Shown: in pieces, positions 47,497 through 59,000 of the stretch
Layout of the letters: each line of letters begins with the position of its first letter
How positions within the stretch are numbered: the first letter of the stretch is position 1
Assembly: GCF_000208865.1 (NCBI RefSeq)
Contig: NC_018395.1
Location: 4,698,839-4,762,838, forward strand
Direction of reading: 5' to 3'
DNA: 64,000 nt
Source: Neospora caninum Liverpool
Lineage: Eukaryota; Apicomplexa; Conoidasida; Eucoccidiorida; Sarcocystidae
Made by a program: the position numbers and the translations under genes
Notes under the pieces: generated by a model
What the model saw: only the letters and a program-made list of their open reading frames with translations
What the model was told of the DNA's origin: nothing
Databases searched by the model: none

Positions 47497-50043
47497 TATG
47501 TATATTCCCGTGATTGGATGTAGTCTGTGTTGACTTTCATAGATGTGTATGCTTAACGTGTATGCAAATGCTGGTTTTTCAAATCTACGCTGGACACCAC
47601 TATACATAATGCACTTAAAACATGATGGTCAGGTCTTGCAAAGCGCATACGTGTAGAGGGCGTGTGTCTTGTCTTTGTCTAGACCAACTGGGCCAGCATT
47701 TTGTCTCAAGGGCTCAAGATCGCTCCTGCGGAGGCTCCATCGTCAGGGTACATGTTCGACAAAGGTGTCTACTTTGCAGATCTCGTAAGTGGCGAAGGTG
47801 CTTGCAGTCGCTCGTCGAAAAGAAACACAAAAGAGGAGACTCGCGTGTTCGTTTCCTCTCCAAAATGCCTCTTCTGCCAGGCGCTCCGGATCTTGCTTCT
47901 GGTCGCCGTCACCCGCTTTCAGCAGACAGTGACCGTTCCCAAATATAACAGGGCAGTACGAGGAAACGCGTTGAAAGAGATTATGAAAAGAAAATACATG
48001 CAGTGAACGGGTTGTGCGTCGTAGTTTCGTTCCTGTGGAGGCTACCTCGCTCGGACTGAGAAGGCGGTAGATTGGCAGCGCCTGCTTTCTGGCCTTCCAC
48101 CTGTGACCAGTGCCGAGACAGCTCTCAGAGTCGTGCTTCCCAAAGGTTAACTTGGCAGCTGTGTCGCTATCGATACCGGTAGTTTATTAGAGGCTCAGAA
48201 CCCATCCGGTAGGACGGCGAAAGCTAAGCGCCGTTGTAAGAAGTAAGTTGCGTGTGGAATGTCGCGGCACTGGCACGTGTCCTGCGTTGATTTTTCTCTG
48301 CTTTGAAGAACTCATTCACTTTTTTTCGGCTGACGAATCCTGGCGTGTGTGAAGCACATTCAAGTCTGCATGTATTTGAGAGTTGCCATGTGCTTCGAAA
48401 TATCTGCAAAACGCAGATATAAAATCACTATCAAGAAGTGCAACAAAATAGACAAGGAAACTTAGAGATAAATGCAAATACACAATAGGGCAAACTGGTG
48501 ACATGCCCATGCAAAATACCCGGTAGCTCTTCTTCATATACGTTTACATATATATATATATATATATATGTATAGGTTCAGATGTGTGCATGTATATATA
48601 TATATATATATATATATGGATGTCGATACTGGGAAGTAGACCAATCACCTATGTCTGCGGTCCCCGTTGGTCTCCAGTGTTTTTCCGTTTTTGGTAAGAG
48701 CGGCTGCTTCCCCTTCTCGCTTGTTTTTTCTCAGGCAAGCAAATCCTCTCAGTACTGTTTTGCGACATCCAAGAATCCCGAGGGCATTTTGCTTCTTTGT
48801 GAAGTCGCTCTGGGAAAGCCGTACGTCCGACTCGAGGCCGACTACGAAGCGGCGAAGCACTGCGAAGAAAAAGGTACAGGAAACGAGAAACGGGAAAAGA
48901 GAAGACGCTCGAGGACATTGATGCGCCACGACCCGTGTCGGGATTTAGAGTTTAGGGTGAAGCCGTTCGTTCGTCCTGTGTGATGTCTGTTGATTTTTCT
49001 AGCTTTTCTGTGCACACGCGCGTTACACTGGTTTTGGCGACGCCTGTCTCTCGCAAGTTTCCGGCCTGGGCCGAAGTGTGTTCTTGGTTTTCCCAGGACT
49101 GCAGAGCTTGTTTGGAGTTGGGAAATCCTGTCCTAACCCGAAAGACGAGGTTGAACTTCCTTCGGCTGTCGACGAGGAGAAAGTGAAAGCGCGCACAGGG
49201 CGATGCACCGCCAACAAGCAGGCGCTAGAAGAGGTAGGCTCGTCTCAAGGGCGTCCGCCGGATCCGTTCGGTCCTGTCACGATCGAAAAACGGTTGCTTT
49301 GATTTCCTTGCTCTTTTGACTTTCTAGGCAAAGAAGGACGAGGCTGCGGGCGCTGACGCCGCTCTCTTGTACAACGAATACGTCGTCTATAACCCGGTGT
49401 GTCTAGCAAATTCGCGTTTGAATCGACAAACAAACCCTTCGGACCACACAAAGGTCTTTCCTTCTTGACAGACTGAAACGATATAGGCATATGCATAAGT
49501 AGACATATAAGAGTACTAGATTGACAGATAGGAGTATATAGACACGTGTCTGTGTCTCCACCTTTATTTCCAAGTGTCTTTTTCGTCCGAATAAATTCAT
49601 TTGCAGGTATGAGTTTACAGATAATATATGTACATACAGAGAGGTGTGTGCTCCTACATTAGCGTAAGCATATATGTATATCTATATCTGTATGTATATA
49701 TATATATATATATAGACAGATATAGGATACAAATCTGTTTCCGTCGAGGTATGTGAGGAAAAAAAGCAACAAACTCGTGTCTCCCTTACACCGTTTCTGC
49801 TAGAATGAAGAAGACGTATGTATGTAGATAACTATAGCGATATAGACGTTCATAAGCAGAGAGAGAGATATAGATAGATATCGATATAGATACGTCTGGT
49901 CTTTTTCCCTTTCCAGCTCGTGTTGACTTGCATTTTGGTATTGACTTGCCTGTGTCTTTTCTTCGCAGAACCAAGTGATTATGCGTTATGTGCTGCGCGT
50001 CAAATTCGAATTTGCTTCGTTTGATTTGGACGACGAACTCTAG
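35488..50043 (+). CDS. Poly(ADP-ribose) polymerase, PARP1-like (zf-PARP, PADR1, BRCT, WGR, PARP regulatory and catalytic domains)
   Basis: Transfers ADP-ribose from NAD+ to proteins, usually at DNA breaks. Exons: 35488-35574, 35861-35999, 36619-36691, 36884-37019, 37389-37478, 37911-38075, 38527-38611, (38948-38955, 39293-39308), 39570-39732, 40137-40181, 40489-40603, (40711-40838), 41171-41288, 41798-41974, 42435-42531, 43085-43231, 43635-43713, 43922-44119, 44264-44325, 44655-44761, 45215-45270, 45469-45520, 45972-46055, 46306-46404, 46869-47054, 47683-47784, 48735-48873, 49097-49233, 49328-49396, 49969-50043. Bracketed exons are less sure. About 1077 aa. One zf-PARP finger (CKGC..HLRC) is followed by PADR1 with its zinc ribbon (KCPLC, RCRGY), BRCT ([12 protein letters not shown]), WGR (FTRWGRLG), a Lys/Glu-rich linker, the helical regulatory domain, and a catalytic domain with the H-Y-E triad intact ([21 protein letters not shown]). 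Metazoan PARP1 has two N-terminal fingers plus a third; here only one N-terminal finger precedes PADR1. Nuclear. Confidence 0.95.
44488..44560. repeat. (TA)n microsatellites in a PARP intron
   Basis: Two TA tracts (about 44491-44508 and 44528-44546) between PARP exons 44264-44325 and 44655-44761. Confidence 0.85.
45694..45726. repeat. (TA)n microsatellite in a PARP intron
   Basis: About 30 bp of uninterrupted TA repeat between PARP exons 45469-45520 and 45972-46055. Confidence 0.9.
46210..46270 (+). repeat. 17-bp tandem repeat carrying TGCATGC
   Basis: The unit actgcatgcgcttcagg occurs at 46210-46226 (with two mismatches), 46227-46243 and 46244-46260, followed by a partial copy to about 46270. 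Each full unit contains TGCATGC. It lies in the PARP intron upstream of exon 46306-46404. Confidence 0.9.
47190..47232. repeat. (TA)n microsatellite in a PARP intron
   Basis: About 42 bp of pure TA repeat in the intron after exon 46869-47054. Confidence 0.92.
47459..47500. repeat. (TA)n microsatellite in a PARP intron
   Basis: About 32 bp of TA repeat plus a CATATATG tail, in the same intron as the tract at 47190. Confidence 0.9.
48546..48618. repeat. Paired (TA)n microsatellites in a PARP intron
   Basis: TA tracts at about 48547-48569 and 48592-48617, just upstream of exon 48735-48873. Confidence 0.9.
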
Positions 50044-50957
50044 AGGCGACAACGCATGTAGCGAGAGGAAAACAGAGGCCTGGAAAGCGCAGAAAAAGGG
50101 TCGCGTGCGATTTGACGCTTTCGCATCGCGAGCTGTACAGACAGCGGCAAGGCGGAAACAGTCGCGGCGTTTCCGGCGGGGCCTAAAGAGTGCCGGGCAA
50201 TGCGAGAAATTCAGTGCCGAATCGCTGCCACTGCATGCAGGATGGCCGACCGCGCGTGCACGCAAAAGGATAGGCCTACAAAACGTAGGTGTTTGTGTGC
50301 TTTGTGTTTCTGCTGGCGTCTCTGAGAGCCAGACCATGCTTCTTGGGGTTCTTGTGAGCGGCCGTCTGCGTCGTGTCCTTGACAGTTTGCGAGTTTTCTT
50401 CCGGCTCGCAAAACGCACCCTCAGGTCGCTCCTGTTTTTGGTCTCGGCTTCGCTGCGTGACTCGCAATGTGACCGACTCTAGAGGTTCCCGCTTCTCCGC
50501 TTGTTTTTGCGAAATCGCGTGTTCTCTTGTCAAATGTGGAGTAGCCACTGAGTCCCGGACCCGCGGGATCTCTGTCGCGGTAGCGTTTCGCCTTTTCGAA
50601 TGCAACTCGAACAACGCAGGCTGAGGTGCAAACGAATGTGCCTGTGTCTCCTCCCTGATTCAAACGCGCGCGACTCTTGGTCTTTACTCCGCCGGAACTA
50701 CCGCTTTTTCCGAGAAGATAAACTCGGGCGAGCGCTGTGTGCGACGGCCCCGCGAGACCTTTCGCAACAGCCCGCAGCTCGTGTCTGCTCTTTTCCAAAT
50801 GATACACGTGTCGAGAGTTGAACAGACGAAAGCCTGCATCTGAACTGGTCCCCTTACAGTCATACCTATATAGAGACTGCATGTCGAGAGATCAGCACGG
50901 AGACGAAAAAAATGCCTGGAGGGGCGAAATTTAGTTACATATGCATACACATGTGCA

Positions 50958-50992
<35 letters not shown>
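50958..50992. repeat. (TA)n microsatellite
   Basis: TA tract in the PARP/SmD2 intergenic region. Confidence 0.9.
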
Positions 50993-50995
<3 letters not shown>

Positions 50996-51527
50996 TAGAG
51001 CATTCAGTTGAAGCTCTGCCCGTGAGAGTACTGGATAGAGATAGCGTCGTGCATCGTCTCTGTTTTCCTGTTCCTCTCTGTGTAGAAGACAGTTTTTGCT
51101 GAGGCTGAGCGGGTTGAGTACAGACTTCTTGTCCTCAGTCTGTTCCTGTATCTGCTTCCCGGTATTTCGCTGGATAGACACCTCAAGAAATCGAGATTGA
51201 GACCAGAGTTTTCTTGAGTCTCGCAAGTCACCCTAAAGAGAAGACGGCACTCAGCGTGTGCCTGCGCGCACGGCTAGAAACAAACGAAAGCAAACAAAAG
51301 CGCACGCGGCACAGCCCGAAACAGAAGTGCAGTCAGGGGCAGAAGCAAACCCCGGCCTCTTCTCGCTGAAGAGACAAAAACGAGAGGCAAAAAGACATGC
51401 GAACGTGCAATCACCCACAAAAATACATATTACATAAATACATATACGTATATTAATGCATATACGTATATATATGTATGTGTATTCACGGATGTATATA
51501 TATATACCCACACACACATACAGAAGA

Positions 51528-51530
<3 letters not shown>

Positions 51531-51560
<30 letters not shown>
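51531..51560. repeat. (TA)n microsatellite
   Basis: TA tract in the PARP/SmD2 intergenic region, within a broader CATATA-rich segment. Confidence 0.9.
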
Positions 51561-51935
51561 AGTATAGAAATGTACAAATATGTATGCATCCAAGGTGCAC
51601 ACACATGTGAATGTATCGTTGCGTGTGTGGGTTTGTGTGAGAGGAGAACAGCTTCGCGGAACAGAAGAAGGAAAGCAAAACACATCCACATCACAGAGCG
51701 CGCTGCACTGCCACTGTGCCTTCAGTCTTTCCCCCAGTCGGAGACAAGAAACATCCCTCCACGTAATCACGCGATCCTCCACTTCCCTTCTCGCGTATAC
51801 ACACACATATACACACATATACGTGCATGCACAAATGTGTGTGTGAATGCATATACACGTCCATGCTCTGTTTGACCGGGAATGAGCGCGTCCCGGTGTC
51901 GTGTGAAGCGTTAACAAGAGCGGAGGCGGTCGTTT

Positions 51936-52800
51936 TTATTTGGGGTTTCTGAGGATCAGGATGACAGCGTCTCCGCGGAGGAACAACTTGGAGATGAAGC
52001 GGTCTTTGTTCACCGTTCGGACTTTCTTCTTTCCGCCGCCCTTGGAAGTTTCCGTCCACATTTCACGTACGTCGGTCAGGACCAAGTTGCAGTGGCGATC
52101 GAAGGCCTTCACGCGCCCCAGCACTTTCCGGTTGTTTCTGCAGTTGATCAGAACTTGCGAGTTGTCCTTCACAGAGGCGGCCAAAACAGAGAGAGGGCCC
52201 TCCTGAGAGAAAGACAAGCAAAAACGCAGAAAACAGGTGAGGGAAAAGAATCACCTAACGGCAAGAAAATGCACCTGAAGGAGAGTGATCCGGGGCTCCG
52301 TGCGCAGGGTTAAGGCGGGGATAAGAAAGGAAAGACGCGGGCGACGGCCAAGAAAGCGTTGCCTTATCGTCGAAGCAAGTTGCGCACGGGAGAGAAGGAA
52401 GAGAGATGCGCAAACAGGAAGAGGCAAGGAAATGTCTTCGTGACGCACACGAGGGAAACAAAAGACCGGACAGACGGACGAGGGGGAAATGAAGACACAA
52501 CTCGATTTCTGGACGGTAAGCGGAGGGGGAAGAGAGACTGATAGAGGAGAAGCGAATTCCACAAGGGGGCTCATCGGCGCAAGGCAATGCCATATAGTCG
52601 ACCTTTGGATGCCTTGCCGAGAGGGCTCTCGCTAGAAAACAATGCGGAAGAATGTTAAAGTGTATCAAGAAACAGGGAGAGCATGGCCGTACCGTGCTCG
52701 CCGCGCAAGGAGATAGTTCTCACAGAATGCCGCGCAAACGCTCTGGACTTACGGGAGGGTGATCTCTGTTGGGATTCAGCGCGACAATCTTCTCATCCAT
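51936..52800 (-). CDS. SNRPD2: Small nuclear ribonucleoprotein Sm D2
   Basis: Core Sm-ring subunit that pairs with SmD1 and binds the Sm site of spliceosomal U snRNAs in the nucleus. Two exons: 52800-52753, encoding [16 protein letters not shown] with a GTAAGT donor, and 52202-51936 with a CTCTCAG acceptor. Both junctions are phase 0. The product is 104 aa, close to the usual SmD2 length of about 118. The Sm1 motif is clear ([20 protein letters not shown] then [14 protein letters not shown]), as are the long loop EMWTET..GGGKKK and the Sm2 motif ([14 protein letters not shown]). Nearly every residue typical of SmD2 is present, so identification is firm. An AG preceded by TTTCC upstream of the start (about 52836) could end a 5' UTR intron. 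The symbol is the human family name. Confidence 0.97.
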
Positions 52801-55800
52801 GTTGACGCGAGGGATGCGAGGAAATTGTCTCTGCTCTGGAAACACGCATCAGTCCACACGGAGAGCAGAAAAGCGGGGCTGTGATGCGTGCTTAGTGTGG
52901 ATGAAGACCCCTCGACTCAGTCGGCAAGAAGTAACTGAACGCCCTCAACAGAAGTGCGTGCAGTTAGACACATGTAGATTTATACATATGCGAAGACATA
53001 TCCAGAAGACGTCTCCAAACACAGACGCATCGGAAAATAAGAATCTAAATCGAGCATGACGCAAATCTACACGAAGACATGTATGCGTGGAAATCGGAAG
53101 ACAGGAGAAAACGAACATGTAGGTCCAGGACGTTATTAATCCGAAGTCAACACGTGGCTTCTAGATGCGTGCATTGTGGAGCTACGCGGCCTTCCTCTAA
53201 ATGCTTGCTGCAAGATACGGTCAAATTCCCTGTGGCGTGTAAGACGGGCGTGTGCCGGAAAAAGTTAGGTAACGGGGACCAGGAAAATCACTGGAAGAAC
53301 AGCGCCGTTTTGAACTAAGAAGCCGGAAAAGAAACGACAGACGAAAGGGAGGTACCGAAAATGCACGGAAAGGAAAACGTGCAAAAGGAGAAAGGTTCAC
53401 CCGGAAAACAACCGGTTATCGTGTGCAGTCGAACGCGGGCACGAGACGCGCTATCCTCACAGAGGAAACAGTCTCCGGGGCGCGTAAAGATCCACAAAAA
53501 CAGGTGGGGGAAACAGCAATCGAGGGATAGAGGGGTGGAGGAAAGCAAAGGACATGTAAAAGTGCAGAGAAGACAGGGAAAAAAAACAAGGACAGAGCAG
53601 AAACTGGCGACAGGGACGCGCTCCGAGGACGAACCGCGGGTCACGGTTCCACTTGAGATGGGGAGCGTGGCAATTCGTTCCCGGGCAAACGAGGAGGGGA
53701 AAAAACGAAGCACGGGACGCCATGTATTTGGTCGGCATAAAGGACAGAAAGGAAAGATTTCCTCCGGGTGCCTGAATTTCGTCGTGTGGTCCTGCACTGC
53801 TGAAATCTACGGAGAGGTGGAGACCCACTTACAGTGCAATTGGATCGACTCCTCCGTTCCTTGGTCCCAGAACGGGAAACGTGTGCTGGAAGACGAAATG
53901 GCGAAGAGGAAGCAGACTGTAACAGGAGAAAGAGACTGAGAATACAAGCAACGGGAGAAATCCAAGGAAGGGTGAAAATCGTGACGCATGCGGGGTTTCA
54001 AGGAACTGCACTGACACTCCTGTCCGAAGGCAGCAGGCTCCTCCTGAAACACGAAGCGAAGCAAGGGGACAGGAACCAGACAGAGTCGTCCGCTTTGGAC
54101 CTCACACGTGGAAAAGGGAAAAAGAGTGAAAGGCTGTCACTCGCATGACCGTGTTTTTTCGAAGAAAACACGCGGATTTCGTGAGCATCTCCCCAATTGC
54201 ATGCAACTCGGCGAATCCGGAGGTGGGGGTGCGATGCGAACGTCGGCGACGGTACGGAGTGAACGCTCGCGGAAAGAAACACATCGTGTGAGAGTAGATC
54301 CAAAAAATGTATGGATTTTCGCAGAAAACGATGAAATAGAAGCCTGGCTTACGCTCGTGGACACACACAAGACGAGGCGGGAAGGAAGACTTCGTAACCC
54401 GTTAAGCATACAGGAGGCTGAAACGGTGTATGTGTATCGTCAGCTGAACGGACTTGAGAATCCTTCCTGTACCCAGTTGCGTCCGTCGACGAGTGACGGG
54501 CAAACAACACAGGAGGCGACACATGCAAGAGGTTCGAAGCAGTTTCCACGAGTTGAAAAAGAAACATCGAGAACCGGCTCTTCTGGATTTGACAGCGGGA
54601 GAGCTCGAGTTGGGGTGTATTGAAAACAACTCCGGCACTGATTTGTCGCGTCAAAAAAGAGCATGATAAAAAACCAGTCGACCAGGCGTGGTGAAACAGA
54701 GCCCGACGTCAGCTTACATTCCTGGTTTGCGAGAAGTTTCGTGGCTTGGCTTCTACTAATCCGGTGGTGATTGCGCAGCATTATCGAAAACAGTTGGGGT
54801 TCTGCACGGTTCTCACTGACTCATTCAATCGCTACCGCGCTTGCTAACCGCTTAGTGGCTGATAAAAGGGGTGTATCGCTCCTGACCAGATACGATTCTT
54901 CGTAGAATGAGGTTGGGTAATCGATCAACGGGCCGACGGTGTAAGACCCCGTTGTTTCCCGCTGTGCAGACCCTCGTATCCGGCACCTCGACAGGAGGGA
55001 TACCCAAAATGGTCAGGGAGGTCTGTGCCCCCTTTATAACTAGAAATGATGTGGAGAGTCGAGTTAATGAAACAGTTCTTTAGAGCGGTACGGCACAATC
55101 TTCAGGGCTAGAGCCCGTGGATTTCTAACTTCCGCGAAGAAGTGTTTTTTTCCCACGATATCAATGTACCAAGGGTCAGCAGAGAAGTCATCATAAAAAA
55201 AACAGAGAGTCGTCGTCAGGCCAATTGGCAAACAGCGACTGTCCTCGGTCTCCGAGCTATTGTTTTCCTTGTATCTAGTTAGCTCAGTGCGTACTTAGGC
55301 CAGCCCAAAAGGGTTTTTTGACTTCATGCACTGTAAAAGAGAGGAAGATGCTCCGAAAGTGCGCGACTGCTCAGGCGGTTACGGATCCAAATTCACGCCG
55401 CCTACCCTAGCCGCCCGAACGTGAGGCTCTCAGTTCGTATGAATCTACGACAGACAGCTAACACAGAGGCAATGGACTAAGCAACTGCTACTAATATTGC
55501 CTTACCCGTCATTTTCTATGCGTCAATGTGAGTGCCCGCTGTCTCAGGGCCGTTCGTTCTTCCCTCTGACACCCACAGGAGTGTCTAAGAGGAGCCTTCT
55601 TTTTCACTCTGAGAGGGCGGTCTAAAATTGGAAAGCACTCTCGAAACTGCCCGGTCAGAATCACAGAGGAACAGCACCGGCACACTGCGGCGAGCATCTC
55701 TAGCTCAGTCGGGCACGGTTTCCAGTCAAACGCTTAAAATAAAATAAGTGAAGTCCATTCGAGCATGGAAAAAGGTCGCGTTTGATACCATTCCTCGTGT

Positions 55801-56013
55801 GGGTAGGATGAAGTTACGCGTCTTCATAACCGACGTTGTCGGGCTTGGTAATGGATATGGGGCTGACGGAGGCGGATTCGCTCCCTGTTGTCAGTCCATT
55901 TCTAAGTATTTTTGCAGCGAATCAAACGTTTAGGGCCTGTGAGTTTGGTGTGAGATCTTGTGCATTGTTACGTGTTTATGCGCTGGTACTGGAAGTGTCT
56001 TCGTGTCGTTCAG
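52801..56013. other. Intergenic region, no supported gene
   Basis: This is the 5' flank of SmD2 and the presumed 5' flank of the plus-strand gene that follows. The 53300-54650 part is purine-rich on the plus strand and gives several Phe/Ser/Cys-rich shadow frames on the minus strand. Early exons of the downstream gene may lie in 55740-56013, but I could not fix their borders. Confidence 0.45.
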
Positions 56014-59000
56014 AACTCGGTCAGCAATTTAGTACCGACTACGATTTCTTCATGAAATTCTCCATATTCAAGCAGCACTCTCACTCAAACGTGTTGTGCA
56101 AGTCTGACTGTGGGCTGGAGCTCACATCAGGTGAGCTAGAGTAAAAACGTCTCTTTTTTTGTTTTGCTGCGGTCTATGCTAACTAAGACCAGGCCACCGC
56201 CTCTCCGTTCACGTTGTCAGAACCAGCTTGTACTAATCCACTGGAAACCTACAAAAACGCTGATTGCTTTTTCCAATACAATTTGCTTCTTTTTAACTCC
56301 TGTTCCGCTTCTTGATGGAAGATAATCCAGAATTGCTGGTCTATGCTGTGAGTCACCCGCTCTGACTCCCACAAACGTTCACATCTGGGGCAGCCGGAGC
56401 CCCACACTGCCCTCGCGTTTGTCTTCGGTAGAGCGCGAACCAGTTTGTGGTGTGACTAGGATGGAATTTGGTGTGGCGGATTGCGCTGAGACGCGTCAAA
56501 GCAGGCGTTTGCGGGTCGCGGGACTGGCTGAGTTAAACTTACGGGGGATTCAAAAAGAAAGCACGAGACGGACATGCTATTCTCAGTGGAGACAGGACCC
56601 CTGACAGGCACACATCAGGGACGGAGACGGCTCCGAGGGATTCTGTGAACCTGCTGCACTCCAAAGTCTGTGAAACCATGGACAAGTACAGACTCACGAA
56701 CCTTGATGTGGCGTGTCAGAACGCGCTGCAAGTTCTCGTGAAGCCGAGGTTCTACTGTAAGTTACAAAATGGTTCTCGACCTACACATTCTTGTGTGAAG
56801 GCACACATATGGCTCCCCTCCCCCTATTCCCGCCGCCCCCGGTTCTATTTTTGACTTGCTGCCATTTGGGACGATCACGTAAAACCCGATGAAGTGTACA
56901 GTGCCACAACTGGCGGGAGATGGGACGACGATCTGTTTTGCCTTTCGGAAAGAAGTAGGGTTTTCCTGTTCTGCAAGCGCCGCGAAAATACTCGTAGTAG
57001 GGCGGGCAGAGTAATGAAAACAGTGTGCGCGAAGTCCCGGCTCCACTTACGGCTTTCGAGGGGTAGTTCGTAGTGCTCTCTCTGGTGGGCTGTCTCGCCG
57101 TTCGAATTCACCGGTCGCACGAGGTTGTTCTCCAATCATAGTAATTTGAGAGGCACGGCTTCATGTAAACGATTCTCTTACTTTTAAGCCTCTTGGAGGT
57201 ATGCGCCAGTCTTCTTGGGTGAACTCGTTTGTATGGGAATAAGTTTAAGCTTTCCAAACTCCACGTGAAGAGGACCACAGTCTTCCATTACGACTGATCA
57301 GTGTTCTAGGACGCCCTGAGCCGCCGTATCTTATATGCTCTGTTTAGTCCCTCCTGGCTGTCTGCGGTTGTTCCAGCATTCTGTGGGCGTCCGCGCTTTC
57401 GATATCGAGGGGGGCCTCAGTTGACCTCTCTCTGTCCTGAAAGAGTCAAAGTGTACGTGCCGATCTCATTACGCGACTGCTCGCCATTGTCTGTCACGAT
57501 TGCTTTCACAGACCTTATCGAACCATGGCTGATGAATGCAAAAGAGCAACAGAAAAAGGCGTTGATCATGGCAGCAGATTACGTTGAAGGGAAGAGCTCG
57601 GGCACGCTACTGCCAGCTGTTCACAAAAACGTAAGCATCCCCAGGTGTCACGCTCCGGCTTCAGTCTGAGGAGAAGAATGTTTGATCTACCTTACAAAGC
57701 AAAACCGCATAACGAACTCAAACTAGATTTAACACCTGGGAGACGAGGGTTTGGTGCTCTCCCCACGATGAGTCGAGAACCGCTCAAATTCACGGGTGCC
57801 ACCATTCCTTTGCCACCTACCGCTTCTCGTGTAACTAACATGTAGCGTGTTTTCAAATTAGAAAAGAGGTTAGGCGGATGTCAACGGTAACGTCACTGCC
57901 TCGTTCCACAAATTAAAGACGTGTAACTCAGGGGGTTATGTATGCATGGTGGAGTCGCCTGGAGATACCGGCCTAGTCAGTACAGAAATGGAGAGTGTAG
58001 CGCTTGTTGGATCGGCCGCGGAACCGTCACCCGCGTTTATGTCACCGTCGGATTCATTTGCAATAAAACGTCCTTATTTTGTGTTTCTCTCCTATTTTCT
58101 CCGCGGTTCGCCCCTTGAGGCCTCATCAGGCGCTGTAACACACTGCGTTCTTCACATGCAGCGCCACGGGCTCAGACGTCCCAAGGAAACTTGTTTTCGA
58201 AGTCTAGACCAGGTGCAACATGTGGAAGAAAGGCCAAATGTGCTGAAGCGGGAAGGAACGAAGAATCAAGTCCGACTCGCCAGCGAAGTTGCAGAACACA
58301 ACAGCCTGACACTTCAGCCCGTCCAGCAAGTGAGATGTTCCCGGTATTTCAAGATTCTCCTCACCGCGTCGTCTTCGGAGAGTGACAACAAAAACTAGAA
58401 ATCGATGTCGCCGTGCCGTGTGAAAACCGGGTGGAGTAAAGCAGCGAACCCCGGCAGTTCACGACAAAGAAGGCCCACGTTTCTGGCATGCTTATCACCG
58501 GTATAGACATTTTTGGACTTCATGGCAGGACGTGAAAAAAGTGGCCTTTTAGAACAGAATGGTACCGGCACGGTGCTGGCGGTCATAGAAGTATAGCTTG
58601 AAACTGACGCCTAGTCGTCGATTCAGTAACGAAAGTGAACTCATTACAGAACGAATCTTTTCACCAGCAAATCATATGCATGGTATCCCACAAAAGACAG
58701 ACTCCTAGGACATCATGCGGGCCTTCACACGCAACTTTCCCTATAGGGCAGAGACTACGAGCATCTCGCCTACAGAAAGTCTGTAAAGAGAAGGGGCAAC
58801 AGTGAGCGTCTTGTACAGCATAACCGTCATGTGCTGCCCTCAGCAAGAGTACGCCTTTCTGCTCCATCCGGTCGCCTCTGCTAAGTAAGAATGAGTTAAG
58901 CAATCAGGGAGTAACTTGCTGTTTCACTCGTTCCGCAACTGTTGAGAGAAAAACCCGTGCAAATGTGAGAGAATCCATTTAAAGTACGGATACGCCCTCC

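Larger units (their letters stand above)
50044..51935. other. Convergent intergenic region between PARP and SmD2
   Basis: It contains the 3' flanks of both genes. TA microsatellites are at about 50958-50992 and 51531-51560, with degenerate CATATA/GTATAC repeats between 50940 and 51860. No supported gene is present. Confidence 0.6.

Noticed and set aside
56322..56347. 26-nt possible exon reading DNPELLVYA
   Set aside because: It has good AG/GT borders, but it would break phase with the next exon at 56619, which joins directly to 56130.
57946..58398. 150-codon plus-strand frame with ATG, overlapping the probable exon 58162-58329
   Set aside because: Its 3' part is the proposed exon; the 5' part lacks support and precedes a standard acceptor at 58161.
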